This document shows positions 1 to 12,560 of a DNA stretch of 64,000 bases, piece by piece. The notes under the pieces were generated by a model. The model saw nothing but the letters and a program-made list of their open reading frames with translations. It did no database searches and was not told the origin of the DNA. The first letter of the stretch is position 1. Each line of letters opens with the position of its first letter. The stretch is from Nemophila menziesii (lineage: Eukaryota > Streptophyta > Magnoliopsida > Boraginales > Hydrophyllaceae). The DNA lies in NCBI GenBank assembly GCA_029959085.1, contig JARWIR010000021.1:19245620-19309619 (forward strand), in the 5' to 3' direction. The position numbers were made by a program, and so were the translations under genes.

Positions 1-429
1 TATGTAGTCTACGTTACATGTCTCGGTTCCAATTAATCAAACTCATCCTGATAGAATGAAATACAATTTATTGATATATATTTCCATGATTTATGCCCCT
101 TCTGACTACAAACCAAATAAATTATTAGCATAATTCCATAAGAATAATTTAATAGAGTTAATAGTATTCTTGTACTTCCTATACAAACAAGGAAAGATTC
201 ATAATCACTTCAGTTTGACTCTGCAATAGTAGTCGCAAATGTAAATGCTACCAACACCAAATCTGTATCAAAGTATTTATAATTAGGGCCCAAGGTTTTG
301 GAAACAAAAAAAATATAATAATTAGTCATATTGTAACACGTGTAGATGTGGAACACACCCCAAGAAATAGGTATTGGCCATGGTTTTGGCACAATAACAC
401 AAGTCACTGTACAAATACACAAAAACCGC

Positions 430-1000
430 TGAATCCCAACTAAAAGTACGGGTCACAACAAACTTTCCCACAAATTGAAGATATAAGACAAACACCTCAT
501 TCTTCTTTCAGTTAGGAGGAGATAACCGCCAATGACAAATAAAATGTATGCCCTCTTACACTATCGACGTGTCTCATCATCAGCATTTTCAGGCAATGGT
601 CCTATAAAAACAATAAATAAATAAATATAAAAAATAATTTTAAAATTAAATACACTCACTAGTGACAAAATTATCCTTATGCCACTTCAGAGTTAAAAAT
701 TTTTTATTCCCCTGCGGTAACTCCATTCCTTCTAGTCTAGGACTCTGGCCAAGAAGTCGCCTACACTCCATATCTATGTCTATTGGGGTGTCATTGCATT
801 GAACAGGTTTGCCGTGAATGGGTAACCCTAGGATCACAGAGACATCCTATAATGTCACCGTCATCGCACCGGCTAACAAGTAAAATGTGTTGGTCTATCG
901 TCTCCACCTTTCTACAGAAGTGGTGCTAAACTGGCCTACTCAAGAAATGGCAAGATATGCAAATAGGCCCCCCAAAGAGTGGATTGTATAAAACTAACTT
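430..1000 (-). pseudogene. Plant mobile domain (PMD / MAIN-like) pseudogene
   Basis: Read on the minus strand, the segment shows the order typical of transposon-derived plant mobile domain proteins: a W-R-x-x-T-x-T-F motif, then MTVTL-x-DVSVILGLPIHGKP, then a C-x-RLLG motif near 750. A GTGAGT donor at 659-654 and a TAG acceptor at 603-602 bound an intron of about 58 bp. After splicing, the frame continues into ENADDETRR and RAYILFVIGGYLLL, which matches the family (ADEETLRRYARAYIL in typical members). At least three in-frame TAG stops interrupt it: two before the GLPIHGKP motif and one after DDETRR. Known family: PMDs occur in MAIN/MAIL proteins and in MULE-type and gypsy-type elements. Inference: a decayed copy that arrived with its intron, so by DNA transfer rather than from a spliced mRNA. 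The ends are approximate. Confidence 0.75.
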
Positions 1001-1195
1001 CATAATTGTCCTATTCACAAAAAAATAACGGTTTAATGGTAAAATTAATATAAATAAAACATGGAAAATATATAAGGAATAACTTACGTCGCATTTTCAT
1101 ATTTTTTTACTCTGGAGAAACTTTTGACTAATAAGCACGGGAGACGCAAACTCACGGTCATAATCTATTCCGCTTATTAAGATCATTGTTCCATT

Positions 1196-1500
1196 CTATA
1201 ACAAAAAAGGGGTCAATGATGCAATAATAAAAAGTATAAGGGACCAATAATGTAAAATTTTCTAATTAAATTTCAAATTTAATACTACACATTTAAGGGG
1301 CCTATAGTGCAATTAAATGGACCATTGGTGTAGTAACGAAAATGTAAAGGGACCAGTAGTGAAAATTCATCAACTTAAGGAACCAAAAGTACAACATTTA
1401 CTATCAACTTTCCTTAATTAGTCAATAACTATATAAAGGACCAATAATGCAATAACATTTATTTAAGGGGCCAATAGTGCAAAATAACTCAAATATTCAT
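1196..1500. repeat. Degenerate GGGACCAATAGTGCAATT-type array
   Basis: About seven imperfect copies of a 17-20 bp motif (consensus near AAGGGACCAATAGTGCAAT) lie in one orientation, separated by AT-rich spacers of 20-50 bp. The same motif recurs at 28375-28990. No coding potential is seen. Origin unknown. Confidence 0.6.
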
Positions 1501-1594
1501 CTAATCCTTAATATAAAATTGTCAATTTCCAGTTAAAAATCATAAATAATATAGAAAAATACAACATTAAAGCTAAGAATAATATAAAAAATTA

Positions 1595-1600
<6 letters not shown>

Positions 1601-1665
<65 letters not shown>

Positions 1666-1680
1666 TGTGTGTGTGTGTAT
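1601..1680. repeat. Compound (AT)n(GT)n microsatellite
   Basis: (AT)n runs from 1601 to 1626 and continues into (GT)n to 1679, with a single GA interruption near 1663. Direct reading. Confidence 0.97.
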
Positions 1681-1859
1681 GATTACAATAGATGAAAGGG
1701 GGAGATATACCAATATTAGAAGACCTAGAAAATAATTAGGTTAGTGGTGGTGGTGGTCGAAGTGAGAGGTGGCGCTGCAAAATGGAGGAGAGTCTTTTTT
1801 TCCTTTCTTCTTCGTATAGTTTTAGTGGCAGAAAAAATTGTGTTCTAAAAAATAAAAGG

Positions 1860-2004
1860 TGCTCCTCCAAGTAGCGTCTTTAAACCCGGTTCAAATTATA
1901 AAGAATATGCTACTTCAGGAAGCGTCTCTACTTAATTAACATTATTTTTTTACTATTTTATTAATTAACAAAAAATAAAGAAGAGACGCTTATCGGAGGA
2001 GCAC
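1860..2004. mobile_element. Small foldback (MITE-like) element
   Basis: The left end (GTGCTCCTCC then AGCGTCT) is matched in inverted orientation by the right end (AGACGCTTATCGGAGGAGCAC). Terminal inverted repeats are about 22 bp with a few mismatches. The interior is AT-rich and non-coding, with one more internal AAGCGTCTCT motif. No clear target-site duplication was found, so the superfamily is open. Confidence 0.5.
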
Positions 2005-2200
2005 ATATGTGTTTCCTTTGCAATTATTTTCTCTCATACGCTTTTCTTGCAATTATTTTTTTCTAAACGTTAAATATAAAAAATATCAAAACTCGTTTTT
2101 TGTTATACAATCTTTATTGTGATATATATTTTTGTTATGTTTCTTTTCTATATACTGTAGAATCATTTCGTACGTGAAATTATATTGACTCTAATAAAAA

Positions 2201-4130
2201 TTGAACACTTTTACGAATCGAACTTTTATGGTCTACTTTACAAAAAGTAAATGTACAGGAGATCTAGGGTTTAGGTATTTAAACCTCATGAATCTTGCTT
2301 TATTGAGTGAACAGTCCTGGAATATACTTAATAAACCTAAAAAATTCTCTATAAAGTACTTAAAGGGAAATACTTCCCTATGTGCTCTTTTCTTGAAGCC
2401 CAGCTAGGGTACTCACCCTTTTGGGGATGGAGAAGTCTGCTAGCTGGAAGAGACATATTGAGTAAGAATATTAAATAGAAAATAGAGAATGGATCTAGTA
2501 TTAACGTACATACTAATAAATGGATCACTAAATGTGATAATATAATAAAACCAAAAGATGAAAGAATTAGAAAGGTTGTAAACCTTATAATTACTAATGA
2601 TAGGAAATGAAATATTGACTTAGTAAGAGAGAATTACCCTCCCGACGTTGCTCTGAACATACTTAATACTTTCATCCCCTTCTCATGAGAGAAAGATGAA
2701 GTAAGATTGAAGGTGGGTAAGGATAAAATATATTTTGTTAAGAAACCATATCAAATCCTTAAATAAGAGAGTAATAAGAAATAGTCTGGGAAGGGAGATA
2801 ATAATACTAAGTCATCACATACTATTCTTTCTGAGGTATGGAGAATGATTTGAGACCTTAAAGTTACCCCCAAAATAATAACTTTAATGTAGAAGGTGGT
2901 AAAAAACTTTTTTCAACAAATGATAATTTCAATAAACCGTGAAGACCCACTTCATGAATTACGCTAAAGATTCATCATAGCTCCCTAACGGGTGTAAAGT
3001 AAGAGATACAAGGCTCGAACCCCTCCCTGAACATGGGTAACCTATCTCTGATTTACCTGGGTATATACATGGGGAGGCGTGTATAACCCCCGTAGGATTA
3101 GTCGTGGTGCGCGCAAGCTGGCCCGGATCACCCACGTACCAAAAATTAACTAATGAGAATTTATATAAAAGGTAAGTGATTGACTCTACTCTATGTGATT
3201 TATGAAATTTAGAGGTTAAGAATACTTAACACTTTTTATTTGAATGCAGTTGGGAAAGAGATACATGGCTCTCTTCACCAATCAGCCTTTACACTTGCAA
3301 CTAGTATACCACAAAAGTGGATACTTGGACGGCAGTAACTCTTCAAAAGGTTAAGGAATAATATGTAAAGGGTACCCTTGTAATTGAACATATATTTAAA
3401 CTTGTTTGGCAAATCTGGAAGGATAGAAATTCTAAAAAGTTTAAAGGGAAAACCCTTGACCCTATATATACTAATGAAAAAGCTTAAAATAATGGAAGGC
3501 ATGCAAAGATATAAACTATACTAGGGATGTTAACAATAAATTGAAGGATAAGTTAAACTCAAGATTGACCCCTAAAGTTGATTATACAACTGAAATTAGG
3601 TTTAATAATAATGTTGAGAACGAAACTAAAAGAAAGTGGGTTCCACCTCCTTTTAATATGGTAAAAATCAATTGTGATGCTTCTATGAATAATAAATACG
3701 CTTCAAGTGCTTGTGTATCCAGGGACTATACAGGAAAGGTGCTTGATTTCTAAGTGTGGGATATTCATGCAGACTCTCCAATGAAAGTAGAAGCTCTAGG
3801 CATTCTTAAATATTGTATACTTTCTCGATAGTTGAAAGACATGAAAGTAATAGTAAAGAGTGATTGCCTTTACATAATGCAACCCTTGGAGAAAAATCTA
3901 TAAATACTTAATCCTTCAATTTGAAACATTATTAATAGTAACTATTTTGTAGCTGAATTTTGTTCACCTATCTTTTTATGAATTAGTAGAGATAGAATAG
4001 GATAGCCGATTGGGTAGCTAAGTATAAGCTAGATGGCAAAATTCTTGGCACGTACATAGTCACGCTCCCAAATCGGTTATCTAAGTTAGTTAGAAGGAAG
4101 CCATGTTTTCCGGAATCAGTTAATTTTTTG
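2201..4130 (+). mobile_element. LINE 3' fragment (RT tail, zf-RVT, RNase H)
   Basis: A degraded C-terminal part of a plant L1-type LINE ORF2. In order along the plus strand: GDLGFRYLNLMNLALLSEQ (the post-RT GGLGFRD-L-x-x-FN-x-ALLAKQ block, near 2255-2310); a KVTPKI-type zf-RVT lead near 2860; then, after an inserted SINE, a zf-RVT block with HFLFECSWERDTW near 3220-3265; and finally RNase H with MVKINCDAS (3658-3684) followed by RDYTGKVL. Many stops and frameshifts are present, so it is non-functional. EN and the RT core are absent. The 3' end is taken at about 4130, where recognisable RNase H similarity stops; no clear poly(A) tail or TSD was located. Confidence 0.7.
2937..3151 (+). mobile_element. 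5'-truncated SINE inserted in the LINE fragment
   Basis: From about 2990 the sequence is collinear with the complete SINE at 29650-29909: GGCTCGAACCCCTCCCTGAACATGGGTAACC, then GGGGAGGCGTGTATA, GGATTAGTCGTGGTGCGCG and CAAGCTGGCCCGGA, ending in AAAAA. The tRNA-like head is missing or too diverged to read. Flanks AATGATAATTT (2919-2929) and AATGAGAATTT (3152-3162) may be a TSD with one mismatch. They sit inside the LINE's zf-RVT region, which continues on both sides. Confidence 0.65.
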
Positions 4131-4139
4131 TAATAACGT

Positions 4140-5320
4140 TTATATATTAATTAATATATGAAAAAAACCAAACAAATGAATCCTTCTATTTATGTAGTGT
4201 AAACGATATCTTTTACTAATTGGACCTCGACTATTAGTAAAAAAAATCACTAAAACCATTGTATTTTTTTGAAAAAAAAATCATCCTTTTCTCTATAAAT
4301 TAATTATTAAATCATCATTTAAAAATTGAAAACACTCTCTAACTTCCTCCATTATTTGACCTCCTTTGCAACCTCCATTAAAACACTTCATTAGTTTTTA
4401 AACTATAATTAGTTTTTCTATCATATCACATATAACTTAATCACTTCCTAAAAAACTAAAATGAACTTAACTTCAGATGGATCCCCAAACTGTATCATTA
4501 TACCCATGAAACTTTTCATTCTCAAGGGCCATCAGAAGTTTAATATTGACTTATGCATGTTCTATCCTAGTACTAAGGATCTTAGGTGTAATTGGATCTA
4601 AGATATGCAGACACGATTTCACATAGAAAGAAAATATCCAATTCTTGATGAGCTGTTCCAGATCATTGATAGAAATAACAAAGTACGCTTGGATTACAAG
4701 AACTTATGACCTCGTGGATATGTTGTGTTTTCCCCTTTATCTGATCTGAACTGTTTCACACTTTTTATGCTAGATGCACTTTGTTTAAGACCATGCATGC
4801 ATCTAATTTTAGTAGAACAAAGTATTGGTGTAACCCAAGGAAAGCTTGGTTTAATTTAAAAAAATCACTTTAACTTGTCTTGGTATATGGAAAGACTCTT
4901 TGAGTACCAGGTTAAGGAAATAACCATTACACAACTTAGGGATATGTAGTGGTTATGGGATAAACGAGAGGGAAAAATTGCTGATGACTGCAAATTTGAT
5001 CAACCACAAGAGATGGCGTAAAGTACTTACAAAACTGATATCATAACATCTCGAGAGGCAAAAAGGTCTTCATCTTACAACAGGTTTTATTGATACTTTC
5101 CCCTAGATTGTTGTCAAGCTTTAAATATCTGTTTATGCATAACATCGCATTTAATTATATTTATTTCTTCCCTTACACTCCCAACATTCTCTTCTCTTCA
5201 CTTCTTTTTTTCTTCTTGTCTCATTGTATCTTCTTTCTTTTTTATCTACACATCACATTCACTGTTTTTGTCTTTAAGTGTCCCGATGTTTTTTTCTTCC
5301 TTCATATTTCGCCCTGTAAT
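4140..5320 (+). other. Unassigned stretch with a coding-like segment
   Basis: 4140-4470 is AT-rich with nothing recognisable. From about 4485 to 4860 one plus-strand frame reads through with only two stops, for example PMKLFILKGHQKFNID and ERKYPILDELFQIIDRN. This suggests an old protein-coding or transposon remnant, but I recognise no family. 5090-5320 encodes only hydrophobic low-complexity sequence. It may be the 5' part of the LINE that follows, but this is not shown. Confidence 0.3.
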
Positions 5321-5323
5321 ATT

Positions 5324-7310
5324 ATGGCAACTAGAGAGAGGCACGCTCTACCAATCTTTTCTCTTAATGAGCATAATATCAGAGTCATGGGTTTCTTAAA
5401 CATAGGAACTAAAACTAGAATGGGTGACGAGTTAAGAGAAGAGACTGCACTCATTCCCAAAGTGTATGGACATGTGAAAGTCTTCACAATTGGGTTCAGA
5501 AAAACACATAGAGGAGCGTTGGGAGTGGGGATCTAAAGAGCCTTTAGTCTTGTGAAGATAAAGTAAAATGTATTTAAGCTAAACATTTTTTATGTGAAAG
5601 AATTGCTAGGTTTGGGATTTGAGGCCAGTAGTATTTTTAAAGATGCACATTAACTTCATATAGTGCCCCAAATGCTCCCTTATCATGAAATTGATCTTGA
5701 TTTATCTTCATTCTGGGTGCAAGCCAAGGGGCTTACATTCATCTAATATAACAACAACTCAATTTTAGCACTCGAAACTTGCTTCATTGAAGTGGAAGCT
5801 ATAGACTTTCTAGAAATTCTAGTTGAGTACTTAAAAATCCTCCGCTTTCGAATCAAATTCAATACTAAAGAACCTCTCCCCCCTGGAACTTACCTATGGC
5901 AAGAAGAAGGATCGGCTTGGATCATATTTTAATATGAAAATGCAAGTTTGTTATGTCTTAACTATGGATGTCTTGGACAATATGGCAAGTGAACTATACC
6001 AATAACCAAGAATACCGAAGATCTAAACCTTAGACAAAAATCAACGTGGAATGTTGATAACATTGTGCAGTTTCCACCATCTAAGCCTATTATAATGGGA
6101 TAAGACACCAAGTTTTATGTGGTTTTATCTAGGTTTGGGTAGAGTTACATTTGGTTTAAGGAAAGATGTACATGCTCTGAGAATACTAGTTGGAGAAATG
6201 TTGCAGAGATGCATAAAAGGAATCAAGATGTTGACCTGGGGGCGCTGATTTTGCCAGAGATGCTAGAAACAGGAGAAGGCAAATAAAGTGATATCAAAGG
6301 TACACAGAAACTAACGAACGCATTATTCATAAACTTGGAGGGGAAGTTGAGAAGTCTCTTTCTAGGAAAGTAGGAAGCACGGGCAGAGCGCAGGAGAGTA
6401 GGTTATTGCACCTGTTCGGTTACAATGACAAGGAATACAATAAAACTAATGATACGAATCCAAAAGAAATTCTTTTTAATCAATCTAAGGGTTCCAGTGA
6501 GCTTTTGAAATGAGGAAAGGGAGTTGAGTTACAAGGAGATGATTATACCTCGAGTGGAGATAGTTTATCGGAGAATCATAAAGCTGCTAAAAGAAGGTGT
6601 GAATACATTAGGAGTGTTTGTGGTAACAAAAGAATAGGGAAAAGTATGGAAAAGTTTGATGAGTTCAAAAAACTTAGAGTTATTGATGAAGGAAAGGGTT
6701 TGAACGAGAATTTTCCTACCAATTTTATAGGCGGGAGTCTCGACAAGTTTATATTCATGGGAGAAAATGAGGAGAGAAATGGAACTGAGGTTGGTAAGAT
6801 TGGAGAGGAGGAGTGTGACTCTCAGGTTGAACCTGAGGAAGAAGATGAAGCTTTGGAATGCAATGAGGAAGCAAACAAGCAGGGATGAGCAAATAAAGAC
6901 TTCGACTATGATATGGAAGATGATGAAGGAAAGTACCAGAAAATATCCAAAAGAGGAGTGATCATCCCTCAATGGTGATTGCTAGAACGAAATAAGTCTT
7001 CTTTTTTGAAATTGTCAAGGTATTAGGGGACCCCTGACAGTGTCGAGTATTAGGTTGGTTTTGGCACGCTTTAAGCCTTGTGTAGATATGTTTTGTGAGA
7101 CCATTCTTAGGGAGGTGGACTCTAAAGACATCATCATGAATTTTATTTTTTATAAATCTTTTATTTTTTACCAAACCGTCTTCTCTTTCCATGTCGGGTT
7201 TTTTTTTTGGTTCTTTGGCACTCTTTTGTGAATCTTGTTGTGTCCTTTTGTTGCCTATCTTTTCTCGTGTTGCAAATTAATAAATCGTCATATTCTTACT
7301 TTCTGGTGTT
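5324..7310 (+). pseudogene. LINE ORF1 and start of ORF2 (degraded)
   Basis: A decayed gag-like ORF1 of a plant L1-type LINE. A possible start is the ATG at 5324 (MATRERHALPIFSLNEHN). Near 5690 the DUF4283 block SSFWVQAKGLTFI appears (usual PFWVQ-x-HGLP). Near 5830-5900 comes LRFRIKFNTKEPLPPGTY, followed by a damaged zinc knuckle LLCLNYGCLGQYGK, with the last Cys lost, near 5955. The acidic tail runs to about 6960. Near 7010 the sequence NCQGIRGPLTVSS resembles the first residues of ORF2 endonuclease (WNC-x-GLG). Frameshifts and stops are frequent. Reading resumes in LINE endonuclease at 8755, beyond an inserted solo LTR, so this and the 8755-12560 segment may be one element. Confidence 0.6.
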
Positions 7311-8754
7311 TGTCGCTCCTAGTGTGTAATAATAATCAAGACAAATAGGAGAGGAAATAACTCAAGTTAACGGGTCGTTCCAAGTAATAGATAAGTAAAA
7401 AATTGGGATATTCGTCTACATAGGGATTACGAGTTTATGATTAAGCGTATAAAAAGAAAGTATAATTGATTGCTGAAATAAGTACATGAAATGTTTGTTT
7501 GGTTGTTGGATATTAACAAGCTAGATGCAAGAAAGTATATAATACTGAAATACTTAAACTTAGACTAAATTAACTAAAGAAAGTAACTAAAGAAAATTAC
7601 GTAAATGGGAGATATACTTGAGTCTCGCTAGAAAATCATTAAAATTCATCGATTCACGGTTTATTGCTTAAGGGTAAAATCAGTATTCTGCATTAGTTGG
7701 GATTCTATTGTCTTCCTAAATCCCGTCAGGATAGAAAGGATGTTAATATACGGTACTAATTACCTTGTCAGAGTGAAATTACAATATTTTCAACTAATTG
7801 CTAGCATAAACCCTAATGACTATATTCTGTATTTAGAAACCCCCCCCCCCTTTCGGATGATAGCACTACAACGAGTAGCCTAAATTCTAAATCCTATATC
7901 TAATTAATCAAAGAAGACATATTAATTAATGCAAGAACATAGTTAATGGAAAATAGTACAAACTAATTTAAATTAAAGCAATCTCATATTAAACAAACTC
8001 TGAATTAAAAAGTAGGGTTCATCCCTTAGTAGTGTTTCTAAAGAAAATAACATAAACAAATTAATACATGATAATTGGAATGAGTATGGTGCTGAATTGT
8101 TGAAGATTGGTCAATCTTCTTCTCTTATGCTCCCTTCTCAAAGCGTTCTTCTCTCTCTCAAAATTTATGTTGTATAAAGTTGTGTACTGATTAATGCAGT
8201 GATATGAGCCTTATATAGGTATCAAACGAATTAGGCCTATATGGGATTAATTAAGTGATCAAAAAGTCCCAAATCCGTTCAACTTAATTTGTAATTGCAC
8301 TGCATCACTTGAGTAAATAGGCCATAACGTTTGCATCGTAAGTCCAAATCCACTAATTCTACTTCTGAAATTTCAATGACTCTAAGGCCCACACTTTTCA
8401 TCTGAACTATTAAGTCTGAATCCAAACCGATTAGCCTAACTAATGGAAACAAGTGACGACTTAACTCTTTCTAAACACCTCCACCTTTACCAAAGTGAGT
8501 TCTTTCGCTCTTTCAACGCTTAAACTTGTTCTTGGACTTGAATATTCATTTATTATCTTCATCTTGGGGCCTTCTAGCATCTATATACCTAATAACTTCA
8601 CACTAAACAAACAAATTAATGCACAAAAACTCTAAAAGTAACAATAATCCAAAATAAATGGAGAAAGCACCTTATATCAAAATATGATGAATAATCTATT
8701 AACAGAGTCCAATTTAAACCTAAAATGATGTCTTGTGTAAGGGTTTTTCTATCA
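7311..8754 (-). mobile_element. Solo LTR, Athila-like Ty3/gypsy family
   Basis: The segment matches, on the minus strand, the LTR next to a primer-binding site at 55000-56516 and its inverted relative at 57690-59045. All share AAACCCTAATGAC, a CCTTTCGGATGATAGCACTAC-like block, and a conserved AACTTCACAC...AAATTAATGC segment. The minus-strand 5' end TGATAGAAAAACCC lies at 8754 and parallels TGATAGATTTTTCCC at 39195. An 11-C homopolymer interrupts it near 7843-7853. No internal retroviral-type domains lie on either side, so a solo LTR is inferred. No 5-bp TSD was found and the ends are approximate. Confidence 0.65.
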
Positions 8755-11700
8755 CAAAACATGAGACATCAGGTTTGTATACATGCACCTACAGTTTTGA
8801 TGATAGGGTTAAAGTTTGGTATGAAATCTCGAATTAGAGGGAAAATATTACAGATCGTCGATTATAGTGGGTGATTATAATAACATTATTAATATCAATG
8901 ATAAATATAGCTCTTATCATGTTAATTTTAATCATCTTACAGAATTTAAAATTTATACTATTAACAATGGTCTCATTGATATTCCTTCTTACGTTTGTTT
9001 CTATACATGTATAACAAAAGAACATGTGACAAATTAGTCAAAATAAGAACTGATAGAGCCCTAGCTTCATACGAATGGTGTAATAAATATCCAAAAGCAA
9101 AAGTATTTATATTCCGAACAATAGGGTCATATCACTCACCCCTTTCACTCCAACTAGATCATACTCTAAAGCAAGATCATTGTCTATTTAAATTTGAATC
9201 GTTCTAGTTGATCATATTGAATGTAAATATATTATTAGTAAATCTTGAGAGATCCGAGGTTTAGTCAATCGATTCAAAAATACATACACAAATAAAATGT
9301 GACCATTCGAGAACTGGAGAAATGGAGCGAAAATACTTTCAAGAACCATGAAGTACAGATTAAAAATATACAAGACAGACTCATCAAAATTACAAATCAA
9401 GATTTTAACACCTGAGTTAGAACAAGAGGAGGAACAAATCAAACTACAAATTAAATTTGAATACGAACGTGATGAAAAATACTGGGCGAACAGGTCAAGA
9501 CAGAATTTGTTAACTTACGGAGATAAAATACTAAGTTTGTTAACATGTCTACTATTCAAACACGTAGTTTCAAAGTCATCCTTAAAATTAGAGACAAACA
9601 AGGAGAATGGAAAAAGATTCAGTAGAGGTTAAAAATTGTTTCCAGGACTTTTACAAACAACTATTTAGTGAACAGAGTGCGAAGACGGATCAATGGAAAA
9701 TGCCTCACGTCACATTATTCCAATAGTCACGGGAGACATGAATGAAAACTTAACTCGACAACCGACTATTGGATAAGTAGAAAAGGCGGTTAAATATCTC
9801 TCTCCTACCAAAATCTCCTAGACCGAATGGTCGTATTGGTAAATTCTATAAGGAATTCTGGGACATTATCAAGAATGATGTCTTCCCTTATGGTACACGA
9901 TTTCCTCTTTAATAATACTTCTCTTCATAAAATAAATGATGCACTAATCACATTAACTCCTAAGTAGATACGTGGGAAAGGCTTAGGGACTACAGATCTA
10001 TTTCGTTTGTTAATTTTAATTATAAAATTATTGTAAAAAATTTGGCTAACAGATGACAAGACTTAATGGATATTATCATTTCCCAATACAATCGGTTTAT
10101 ATCAAAGGAAGAGCGATACAAGACAACATAATCGTAGCACATGAGACTCTTTCTTTACGAGCAGGAAGAGTAAAAATTAAAAGCACATGGCTGCCATTGA
10201 AATCGACATGGACAAAGCATACCATCAAGTACGTTAGGACTTCATTTTTAATTGTCCTACACAAGTTAGGTTTTTGCGAAGATTGATAAGTTGGATTAAG
10301 AGTTGTATATCGACATATTCCTTTCAAATTAATATAAATGGAAAAAGAATGGATAACTTCAAACTGGGTAGAGGGATTAGACAAGGTGATCTTCTATCCC
10401 CATTTCTTTTAACTATTATCACGAAATAACTGATTAATCTTATTGATTTCTATGTTCGGAGTGGACAACTGCAGGGAATCCAAATCAATAAGAAGTGTCC
10501 AATTATCTCACATCTCTTGTTTGCAGATGACTCTATATTTTCTTACTCTGGCCAACACTGATATTCAAATATTTAACATATGTCTTAATGAATATTGCGA
10601 CAGATCATGAGAAAGAATAAATTTTGACAAGTTAAACACCTATTTTAGCAAAGAATCACCTCGAGAAGAAAGAGATCTGACAACTATGGGAAATAATATT
10701 AAAGAAACAAACGATTTATGGTTTTATCTTTGACTTCCTCTTTGTTATAAGAGATCCAAGGTCGAATTCTTGGATTGGATTGCTAAAAAATTATTCAAAA
10801 TGACGGATGAATGGAAATCCAAGTTATTATCAGACGGAGGTAAAGAAATATAAATCAAAGCAGTCTTACAGGCTATTCCTAACTACTATATGTCTATTTT
10901 CTCATTTCCAATATCATTTCGTAATAAACTTATATCAGCTATATCTAACTTTTGGTGGAACTCACGAGAAAGAAACAGGGGTCACTGGATAGCTTGGGAG
11001 AAAATGGATTTAGAGATTTCAAAAGAATGAATACAACTCTACTAGAGCACAAGCTTGGAAAATTTTAACTAACCCCTCAACCTTAGCAACAAGGTTACTT
11101 ACAGGTATCTACTTTCCTAAAAATGACTTTTTGAAGGTTAAAATCAAACAAAGTAGAACTTGGAGTTGGGCTAGTCTCATTGAGGGTAGAGATTTCCTTC
11201 AAAAACATGAGATCTACCAAATTGGGAATGGAAAGGATATTAATATTTGGGGGGATAGATGGGTTAACAATAATTGGGAACTCATTAGACCCTTGGAGTG
11301 TAATTTAGATAAAATTTATCAACTGTGTAAGCATGACTCTTTTGAGTGGAATATTGAAACTTTGGATGATTTATTTCCAAGTCTCATTATTCCTGACATT
11401 AAGAGAATTCATTTTTTTGACACCGGTGTCGAAGATAAATTTGTTTAGCCTTACGCAAAGGATGGTAATTATACAACAAAGACATGTTATAAATACTTAC
11501 AGAAGAACAGGTTTTCCAAATCCCTCAATCTGAACACACACTAGAAAGTTTAAAAACCATAAAATAGAAAACAAACTGGAATTCTATGTTCCCAATAAGA
11601 TTCGTGTTTACATTTGGAAAATGTGCAATAATGGCATACCTACCAAGAAAAAAATCTTTATAAAAGGAAATACGTTGATTCCAATGAATGTATTTGGTGT

Positions 11701-12560
11701 TTTGGTAAAATAGATACAACGGAACATCTTCTTATTAACTATAAAGTTAGACAAGCTATTTGGGCATATTCATTTCTCCAGATTAAAGTTGACTCAGATC
11801 AAGAAACGAATCCCGGGGATTGGATTTTAAAGATCGTTGAAGAATACAATAAAGGAGGATGGGAGAGAATAGTAATTGCAGATTATATTATGATCAACAT
11901 GTGAGAATATTTGAAAGTCAAAGAGGAAAGCTATACATGAGGATCATCTGATTGACGGAGATGGCATTACTTTAGCTACCAATAAACTCATGAAAGAACT
12001 ACACGGCATAGATTGGAGAAACGAGGTTCTATCCCATAATGAAAATTCACAAGAAACAAACGCACAGAACATAGAGAGCCCTGACTATGAATCATTGGTT
12101 ATGTTTTACTGCAATGCGTCTCTTAATGTACCTTATGAAGCACGGGAATCAGAACTATTCAGAATAATAGGGTACAAATTGTAAAGTCAAAATCAAAGAT
12201 ACCATCCTCTGCAACACGAGGCTTGAAGGAGAAGTTTTAGCAGTATTTAAGGCTACTAGAATATGCAAGGAGTTCTCAGATGAAGATAAAATTATTTTTT
12301 CAGATAACCTTGAACTCATTCAAGATATTTGGCAGATGTCAGTAGCTACTTGGAAGATTCATCCAATCATCCACAAAAATTAAATAGATTGTCGAAGAGT
12401 TTGGCCCAATCACCTTCAAGCATATTTTAAGAAGGATGAAAGGATAAGTAGATCAACTCGCAAAAGATGTTAGGCTTAGAATTATTGGAAAGTAACAAAT
12501 AACTATGCATCTAATTTTTTTGAAATTCTTAATAAATTAGGAATAGGTTAAATTTATTTT
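8755..12560 (+). pseudogene. LINE ORF2 (EN-RT-zf-RVT-RNase H), degraded
   Basis: An L1-type LINE ORF2 on the plus strand, broken by many stops and frameshifts. Endonuclease: GDYNNIIN near 8875 and LIDIPSYVCFYT near 8970. RT: KSPRPNGRIGKFYKEFWDII near 9810-9880; IKGRAIQDNIIVAHE near 10100-10150; the VLHKLGFC block near 10255; FADDS near 10525. Downstream: IPNYYMSIFSFP near 10890; FWWNS and HWIAWEKM near 10945-11010; the WASLIEGRDFL and QIGNGKDINIW block at 11160-11250; DGNYTTKTCYKYL (zf-RVT lead) near 11461; and EHLLINYKVRQAIW near 11720-11760. RNase H remains include MFYCNASLNV near 12100. The element ends about 270 bp upstream of KCS copy 1. No poly(A) tail or TSD was defined. Confidence 0.75.

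Noticed and set aside
5090..5323. Hydrophobic N-terminus extending LINE ORF1
   Set aside because: The frame is open upstream of the ATG at 5324 but consists of Phe/Leu/Ile runs from T-rich DNA; plant LINE ORF1 proteins have no such segment.
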